Position numbers and translations under genes: made by a program
The notes under the pieces: generated by a model
What the model was told of the DNA's origin: nothing
Database searches by the model: none
The model's input: only the letters and a program-made list of their open reading frames with translations
Shown: positions 6,965 through 10,649 of the stretch, piece after piece
Numbering within the stretch: the stretch's first letter is position 1
How the letters are laid out: each line of letters opens with the position of its first letter
From: Leadbetterella sp051649345
Lineage (GTDB): Bacteria > Bacteroidota > Bacteroidia > Cytophagales > Spirosomataceae
Length of the DNA: 10,649 nt
Assembly: GCA_051649345.1 (NCBI GenBank)
Contig: JBOFGX010000254.1
Span: forward strand, 1-10,649
Direction: 5' to 3'

Positions 6965-7573
6965 TTAATTTTCTCCTTTGCAAAATCCCAAATAAAACAA
7001 GGGGCGATAGCGTTTGGAGGTGTCGGGCATAGGTTTTAATGGATTCAAATTGCCATTTTCTATCAATAGAGAATCGCCTAAAATATCAAGAGTTTTATTA
7101 TCATATTTTAGTGTTAATATGTTGCCCCTTTTATTCCAATGCCCTGTCCACCATCTACTACTGAATAAAACACCAACCCAATTGATTTCGAAAGTTTTGT
7201 CTTCACGGAATTTGATGTGAGCAGTGTTCATCGTTCCTTCGTAACACGCTCGAAACTTCACGTCACTTTCAAATCGTTCAGATGTCCATTTGTTGACTAC
7301 AAACATGTTTAGAATGGTTGCAGTACATAGGATAGTCGGTAAGCAAGTAATCCATGTAAGTTGCCTTCTGTTTTTTATCATTTGGATCAGCCCTTTAATC
7401 CAAAATACTAAAATAGCAATAAGCGTTATCGGGACTAGGAGTGTTAGAATAAAGAAAACTAGACCCGTAAGATGTTTGTCAATATGATAGTAAAAAAAAG
7501 TTATTGACAGAAAACTCAAACAAGTAATTGTCGTCCATATAATCCTCTTTTTAAGTTTTGAAGTATCATTCAT
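6965..7573 (-). CDS. hypothetical membrane protein, three transmembrane helices plus soluble C-terminal domain
   Basis: I do not recognise this 202-residue protein. Residues of about 11-29, 35-59 and 74-92 are hydrophobic enough to span the membrane. Basic patches (KLKKR at 6-10, KNRR at 67-70) suggest a cytoplasmic N-terminus and second loop. The C-terminal domain would then lie outside the cytoplasm. Residues 93-202 form a beta-rich, tryptophan-containing domain (NWVGVLFSSRWWTGHWNKRGNILTLKYD) that ends in GDSLLIEN-type strands, somewhat like small lipocalin-like barrels. That comparison is only by eye. It has no obvious partner. One copy of the 59-bp repeat ends 40 bp upstream of the start. 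A possible TAATTTTG promoter element (7676-7683, minus) would place the repeat inside the 5' leader. Confidence 0.72.
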   Translation of the reverse strand: MNDTSKLKKRIIWTTITCLSFLSITFFYYHIDKHLTGLVFFILTLLVPITLIAILVFWIKGLIQMIKNRRQLTWITCLPTILCTATILNMFVVNKWTSERFESDVKFRACYEGTMNTAHIKFREDKTFEINWVGVLFSSRWWTGHWNKRGNILTLKYDNKTLDILGDSLLIENGNLNPLKPMPDTSKRYRPLFYLGFCKGEN

Positions 7574-7612
7574 AAAAGTACTATTCGTATATTTGGAGTT
7601 GGCATTTGTCCC

Positions 7613-7671
7613 GATTTATCAGGAAAGTTCCGAAGAAATTTGCGGGTTTTGTAGAGTATCTTACGTTTTTA
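7613..7671 (-). repeat. 59-bp interspersed repeat, copy A
   Basis: This is one of three copies that align without gaps over 59 bp (with 8432-8490 and 9634-9692). The core 7624-7652 is identical to copy C over 29 bp (AAAGTTCCGAAG through GGGTTTTGT). Beyond it, ATC and a terminal TTTTA keep their spacing. It lies 40 bp upstream of the membrane-protein start. CCCG at 7610-7613 and CGGG at 7642-7645 could pair. Confidence 0.8.
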
Positions 7672-7862
7672 TTGGCAAAATTAAAGTGCTTTGTTGTGAT
7701 CATTTAGGTAGTGTTAGAGCTGGTCCCTTCAAGAAATGCACCATCTTGTCTCGTTTGCTGCGACAAAATATCCCAAGTACCTTTAAAATCAAAAGAATCC
7801 TTGGATTTCAGCCTTTTTGTACTGCTCTAAATATTAGCTGTTTGGGCCTTTTATAACTTTGT

Positions 7863-8324
7863 TTATTGATCACTATTCCCTTCTTCAAAGTTGTCAAAAT
7901 ATGTAAAGTCTTTGGTAATAATTCCGTTTTCAATTGTTAGAATAGTACAAATTGGCAACTCAAATTTCGAATTGTCGGGTGCGGTTCCGCTTGACACAAA
8001 TTCAACAATTATATGCTTGTCTCCTGAAGGATAGATTTGTATGATTTTATCCTGAAGGTCTGGAAAAACTTTATTTAATTCTGAATATTTGTCAATAATT
8101 TGTTGGCGAGTTTGCTTTACTATTCCTTGTCCTAAGGAAGGATCTTTGAATTCGGAGATTTCTGAATACATATTAGCCATCTTCGTCCATTCATGATTGT
8201 TAAAATGTTCAAAATACTGTTTTATTAATTTTTCATTTTCTGTTGTTTCCACACTTTTTTTTGTTTGATTGTTACAAGAAATTAATACTAGTGTCGCAAA
8301 AAATAATACTATAATAGGTTTCAT
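7863..8324 (-). CDS. SnoaL-like/NTF2-family lipoprotein
   Basis: This 153-residue protein begins with a lipoprotein signal peptide: MKPIIVLFFATLVLIS followed by Cys17 (lipobox LISC). It is probably anchored in a membrane outside the cytoplasm. Residues of about 30-145 fit the NTF2/SnoaL cone fold. The helix EKLIKQYFEHFNNHEW is followed by the MANMYSEISEFKDPSLG pattern, later strands IIVEFVSSGTA and TILTIENGIITKDFTYFD, and the typical ending. This fold covers cyclases, isomerases and plain binding proteins. Without a ligand clue I assign no reaction. A 538-bp AT-rich gap precedes the gene excluding its first codons, with repeat copy B 108 bp upstream. The start is fixed by the signal peptide. 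Confidence 0.87.
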   Translation of the reverse strand: MKPIIVLFFATLVLISCNNQTKKSVETTENEKLIKQYFEHFNNHEWTKMANMYSEISEFKDPSLGQGIVKQTRQQIIDKYSELNKVFPDLQDKIIQIYPSGDKHIIVEFVSSGTAPDNSKFELPICTILTIENGIITKDFTYFDNFEEGNSDQ

Positions 8325-8431
8325 TTTTTTTGTCTTTTAAAGTTATTTAACGCTTATTTTCTTCTTTAGTATGTCCTATAAATAGTGGTAATTTACTTAT
8401 ACCAACATGTAAGCGAATTGACACCCTCGCC

Positions 8432-8490
8432 AATTTATCAGAAAAGTTCCGAATAAATTTGCATATTTTGTAATGAATCGGTTGATTTTA
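8432..8490 (-). repeat. 59-bp interspersed repeat, copy B
   Basis: This copy aligns without gaps to copies A and C. Its core at 8443-8471 matches theirs at 25 of 29 positions; GGG is replaced by ATA and one G by T. The ATCA block (8437-8440), an ATC and the terminal ATTTTA are in register. It lies 108 bp upstream of the lipoprotein start and is the most diverged copy. Confidence 0.75.
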
Positions 8491-8835
8491 TATAAAGATG
8501 GGGAAACTACACAACGACTGATTGTGATTTAAAAGCATTCGATTTTCAATTTTACAATTCAATGGTTCTTTTTTGAGTAATCTTATTCGTAATCGGTTTA
8601 ATTAAGCGTTCAATCGTAGCTTATATTTGTAAACTTATTGATTATATTTCCTTCAAATTCAAAATTAGATTTTCCACTCTATTATAACTGTTGCCTTTTT
8701 TATTGCGTTTGAAATATCCACCCGACTTGTATTATGGATATTTCCTACTTTTTAATTGATATCATAATTGAGATTTAATAGTTCTATATTATTATCATTA
8801 ATTTATTTTTTGAATTGTTTGTTCCTATTGAATCT

Positions 8836-8850
8836 TTGAGCCATGCTCAA
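8836..8850 (-). terminator. short stem-loop downstream of the TfoX-family gene
   Basis: TTGAGC (8836-8841) and GCTCAA (8845-8850) form a perfect 6-bp stem with a 3-nt loop, 29 bp past the TfoX stop codon. Position and G/C content near the loop would suit an end to the VOC-TfoX transcript. No T-run follows on the minus strand, so it may act only as a 3' structure. Confidence 0.3.
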
Positions 8851-8879
8851 CAGTTTGATTATAGACTTCTTAAGGGCAG

Positions 8880-9200
8880 TTATTTCTTTTTCTTTTTTGG
8901 TTCTGGTAAATCGGCTAATGTGATTTTTATTAAGCTACTTAACCATTTGCTATCTTCAATTTCATCCTCAATCAAGAAACTTGGCTTAGCTCCTTCGTAC
9001 GGCGGTAATTCGGTCGGGGTACCAATGAACTCTCGCCCTTTTATAGTGGGTTTAATGAAAAGTTTGTTGTCGCATATTACTCCAAATAGTTTTCCATCGC
9101 TATACATACCATATTCTCCGAACATTTTTTTTGCGGAAATTGTCCCTTCATTTTGAATTTGTTCTATTACAAAGTCAACGAAATTTTGATCTGATGCCAT
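8880..9200 (-). CDS. TfoX/Sxy-family N-terminal-domain protein
   Basis: This 106-residue protein consists of a TfoX N-terminal domain alone. The diagnostic stretch is KKMFGEYGMYSDGKLFG (24-40), followed by CDNKLFIKPT and the PYEGAKPSFLIEDEIED segment. A short lysine tail (PKKKKK) ends it. In gammaproteobacteria, TfoX/Sxy acts with CRP to switch on competence genes. Stand-alone Bacteroidota members have no established role, and competence should not be assumed. The start codon lies 4 bp after the stop of the VOC gene, so the two are almost certainly one transcript and may be translationally coupled. A Crp-family regulator occurs about 3 kb downstream, but nothing in the sequence links them. 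Confidence 0.9.
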   Translation of the reverse strand: MASDQNFVDFVIEQIQNEGTISAKKMFGEYGMYSDGKLFGVICDNKLFIKPTIKGREFIGTPTELPPYEGAKPSFLIEDEIEDSKWLSSLIKITLADLPEPKKKKK

Positions 9201-9204
9201 AAAA

Positions 9205-9570
9205 TTATTCTTTGATTTCGAAGTGAGGATTATAAATAAGCCCTATCACATTTCCAAAAGGATCTTTTACAGTAGCAGTCATTAGGTCATCTCCAACATT
9301 GTAGGGTGCTTCGTTTTCTGTTGCACCACAGCTTAGTAATCTTTTGTGTGTGTCGTATATGTCTGTCACACCCCAATAAGATACGACACTTTCAACTTTA
9401 TCTATAGCAGGAGTTTCGTCTGGTTGTAGTCCTAATTCAAAGCCGCCAATATTAAATCCCACGTAGAAAGGTTCATCAAAATATGGTTTCGTCAAAAAAG
9501 CCCTTGAGTACCATTCTTTCGCTTTAATGATGTCATCTACTTTATAAATTGTTGTCCTGAGTCCTAGCAT
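9205..9570 (-). CDS. VOC-family (glyoxalase/bleomycin-resistance-like) protein
   Basis: This 121-residue protein fits a single VOC unit with two beta-alpha-beta-beta-beta modules. The first is MLGLRTTIYKVDDIIKAKEWYSRAF through GFELGLQP (residues 1-50). The second is VVSYWGVTDIYDTHKRLLSCGA through VKDPFGNVIGLIYNP (62-115). Metalloenzymes of this superfamily usually have a His in each first strand and Glu or Gln late in each module. Here Glu45 is present, but the first strands read RTTIYKV and VSYWGV, and the final strand IGLIYN has no Glu. The metal site therefore looks incomplete. A binding or stress-related role is as likely as glyoxalase activity. It is the first gene of a two-gene unit with the TfoX-family gene. 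Repeat copy C lies 64 bp upstream. Confidence 0.88.
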   Translation of the reverse strand: MLGLRTTIYKVDDIIKAKEWYSRAFLTKPYFDEPFYVGFNIGGFELGLQPDETPAIDKVESVVSYWGVTDIYDTHKRLLSCGATENEAPYNVGDDLMTATVKDPFGNVIGLIYNPHFEIKE

Positions 9571-9633
9571 ACCAATTTAGATTTTTTATATTTTTTATTA
9601 CCAATATTATAAGAGCGACTCGATAGCCTATCT

Positions 9634-9692
9634 CGATAATCATTAAAGTTCCGAAGAAATTTGCGGGTTTTGTTTACAATCTTCAGATTTTA
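9634..9692 (-). repeat. 59-bp interspersed repeat, copy C
   Basis: This copy has a core (9645-9673) identical to copy A over 29 bp, with ATCA (9639-9642), ATCTT and the terminal ATTTTA in the same register as the other two. It lies 64 bp upstream of the VOC start codon, in the same orientation relative to the genes as copies A and B. Confidence 0.8.
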
Positions 9693-9891
9693 TACAAAAC
9701 ATTTAGTAGATGGGTAAAATTTCTACTCATACAGTATCATTGAGTGCTTTATTTTTTTTCCAATTCGTAATAGATTTTATTAACAAAATGGGGAGCAATA
9801 AAGTGTAGATTTGTTCTCTTGAGTACATTATAATCAGAATATTATATTCTATTTCTATCTAAAGACCTGAATATACGTCTGCTTAGTCAGA

Positions 9892-9984
9892 GACAAAGCA
9901 TGGCAAAGTAAAAGCCTTTACATCTTGGCAAAGCGTTCATTTACTCATAGCAAATTTTTCAGCAAGCTATTCGTAGCGACAAAG
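9892..9984. repeat. cluster of four G(A/G)CAAAG motifs with small hairpins
   Basis: GACAAAG occurs at 9892-9898 and 9978-9984, and GGCAAAG at 9902-9908 and 9927-9933. Between the last two lie ATAGC (9947-9951) / GCTAT (9966-9970) and the tight hairpin GCTA-TTCG-TAGC (9966-9977), which are mutually exclusive pairings. The cluster ends 26 bp past the SRPBCC-like stop codon. It may be a 3' structure or a dispersed palindromic element. Confidence 0.4.
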
Positions 9985-10009
9985 TGTTTTGACTATACTA
10001 AAGTCGAAA

Positions 10010-10429
10010 TCATATATATTTTAGTTCGTCATTCATTTTTGAAATAATACCTTTCCAATAAATCCTCATTTCTTCTCTTTTCTCAATTTCAAAAAAGCCA
10101 GTTTGGTGAAAAATTACGGATGCTTTCCCTTTTCGATTGGTAACACGAAGTTCAATAGTTGAGAATTTCTGCCAATGTTTTGGCTTCCATTTTAGTCGTA
10201 AATGGCAATTGGGTTTAAACACCGTTAATTTCCCTTCAATACCTTCAACAGTGGTAAATGGTTTTTGAATTTCAAAGTCTTCTATCGACATTGTACCTAG
10301 CCAAACTTTGATACCTTCATCTGACAAAATGAATTCCCATATGGTTTCTGTGCTTACTGAAAAGACTTTACTAATCGAAACTTGAAAACCTAAGTCATTT
10401 ATTTTTACAGGTTTTTCAGATACTTTCAT
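10010..10429 (-). CDS. SRPBCC/AHSA1-like (START-fold) protein
   Basis: The protein has 139 residues. It matches the SRPBCC superfamily, AHSA1-like branch, by pattern. A first strand (QVSISKVFSVS) leads into the helix TETIWEFILSDEGIKVWLGT. Successive strands follow (EGIEGKLTVF, CHLRLKWKP, STIELRVTN, KASVIFHQTGF), and a long C-terminal helix EMRIYWKGIISKMNDEL closes the hydrophobic cavity. These proteins bind hydrophobic ligands or, less often, act as enzymes or Hsp90-cochaperone-like factors. The ligand cannot be inferred. No signal peptide is seen, so it is cytosolic. The gene stands alone. A minus-strand TAAATTTG (10434-10441) matches the Bacteroidota -7 consensus but lies only 4 bp before the ATG, so it would imply a leaderless message or be coincidental. 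Confidence 0.82.
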   Translation of the reverse strand: MKVSEKPVKINDLGFQVSISKVFSVSTETIWEFILSDEGIKVWLGTMSIEDFEIQKPFTTVEGIEGKLTVFKPNCHLRLKWKPKHWQKFSTIELRVTNRKGKASVIFHQTGFFEIEKREEMRIYWKGIISKMNDELKYI

Positions 10430-10649
10430 TTGTCAAATTTACTATGTTTTTTTGAGTTGTATAGGTGTAAAGTATCGTTTAAAATACAAATTATTTAATC
10501 TTTTTGAGAAATCGCAAAAAGTATATCAACAAAAATAGAGAAAAGTTTCGATGTCTGAAATAGTAAAAATTATCATTACCAGAAGCCAATGATGGCCTCA
10601 AATGTATAAAAGAGGGAAGGTGTTAATTTGGAGTAAAAGTAGTGTTTTA
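10430..10649. other. upstream intergenic region at the window edge
   Basis: These 220 bp upstream of the SRPBCC-like gene are AT-rich. I see no gene, repeat copy or strong palindrome. The promoter of the SRPBCC-like gene should lie here. The only consensus-like element is CAAATTTA at 10434-10441 (TAAATTTG on the minus strand), without a matching -33 TTTG. Confidence 0.4.

Larger units (their letters stand above)
8325..8879. other. long intergenic region carrying repeat copy B
   Basis: This 555-bp, very AT-rich gap lies between the TfoX-family gene and the SnoaL-like lipoprotein gene. I found no gene. It contains the 59-bp repeat copy B (8432-8490), a small hairpin near its right end (8836-8850) and a distant inverted pair ATTTAACGCTTA (8345-8356) / TAAGCGTTCAAT (8603-8614) with one mismatch. 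The last could easily be chance in AT-rich DNA. Confidence 0.55.
9571..10009. other. intergenic region with repeat copy C and a motif cluster
   Basis: This 439-bp gap lies between the SRPBCC-like gene and the VOC gene. I found no gene. It holds the 59-bp repeat copy C, a short direct repeat CTCGATA (9619-9625 and 9632-9638), and the G(A/G)CAAAG cluster with small hairpins at 9892-9984. A VOC promoter could lie near 9604-9611, where the minus strand reads TAATATTG, one change from TAnnTTTG. Confidence 0.5.

Noticed and set aside
7593..7856. Plus-strand 87-codon open frame from a TTG codon in a gap.
   Set aside because: It needs a non-ATG start, runs against all ten genes, contains one copy of the repeat and shows no recognisable domain. 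In copy B the same reading through the repeat hits stop codons.
8345..8614. Long-range inverted pair ATTTAACGCTTA / TAAGCGTTCAAT considered as integron attC ends around copy B.
   Set aside because: The enclosed span is about 250 bp, longer than usual attC sites, the second half does not fit RYYYAAC/GTTRRRY, and a one-mismatch 12-mer pair at this distance is expected by chance.
8815..9156. Plus-strand 113-codon open frame.
   Set aside because: It is almost entirely antisense to the clearly recognisable TfoX-family gene, starts at a weak non-ATG codon, and its Phe/Ser-rich sequence mirrors the lysine and acidic codons of that gene.
8880..9200. TfoX-family gene as evidence for a natural-competence system with the Crp regulator.
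   Set aside because: No competence gene is in the window, only the N-terminal domain is present, and the Crp-type site found lies upstream of the DJ-1 gene, not of the VOC-TfoX pair.
9205..9570. VOC gene as a bleomycin or fosfomycin resistance determinant.
   Set aside because: The metal-ligand pattern of the Fos enzymes is absent and no resistance context is present; the superfamily is too broad for that call.
10434..10441. TAAATTTG on the minus strand as promoter of the SRPBCC-like gene.
   Set aside because: It lies 4 bp from the ATG and has no -33 partner; it would require a leaderless transcript, so I did not list it as a promoter.

Overview
The window looks like chromosomal DNA of a member of the Bacteroidota, probably a flavobacterium or a relative. 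It is AT-rich. The starts I examined lack a clear Shine-Dalgarno sequence and sit in A/T-rich leaders. Secreted proteins carry short signal peptides ending in Ala-Gln-like sites. The protein families are typical of that phylum: a FabF paralogue with the YWNALINGMSGAA/FACEVKNF style, a short Crp/Fnr regulator with a WWITD motif, an S9 peptidase and a SnoaL-like lipoprotein. All ten genes I can support lie on the minus strand, so transcription runs from high to low coordinates. I see no tRNA, rRNA, CRISPR array or intact insertion sequence.

In transcription order, the upstream (right) half is a loose set of small accessory genes with long AT-rich gaps. These are an SRPBCC/AHSA1-like protein (10010-10429), a tightly coupled VOC-TfoX pair (9205-9570 and 8880-9200), a SnoaL-like lipoprotein (7863-8324) and an unrecognised three-helix membrane protein (6965-7573). 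Three copies of a 59-bp repeat in one orientation lie in three of the gaps, each 40-110 bp upstream of the next start codon. This gives the half a cassette-like look, although no integrase or proven attC site is visible.

The left half holds larger genes: a secreted esterase-D-family hydrolase (5982-6839), a Crp/Fnr-family regulator (5236-5799), an exported DJ-1/PfpI-family protein (4354-5145), a secreted S9 prolyl-oligopeptidase-family peptidase (1736-3700) and a divergent beta-ketoacyl-ACP synthase (291-1535).

The clearest regulatory signal is a perfect TGTGA-N6-TCACA palindrome (5220-5235) in the gap between the regulator and the DJ-1 gene. The regulator's recognition helix keeps the Arg-Glu...Arg pattern that E. 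coli CRP uses to read TGTGA. The two genes therefore look like a linked regulator-target pair. Other palindromes sit upstream of the regulator gene (5852-5871) and over a candidate promoter of the esterase gene (6855-6873).
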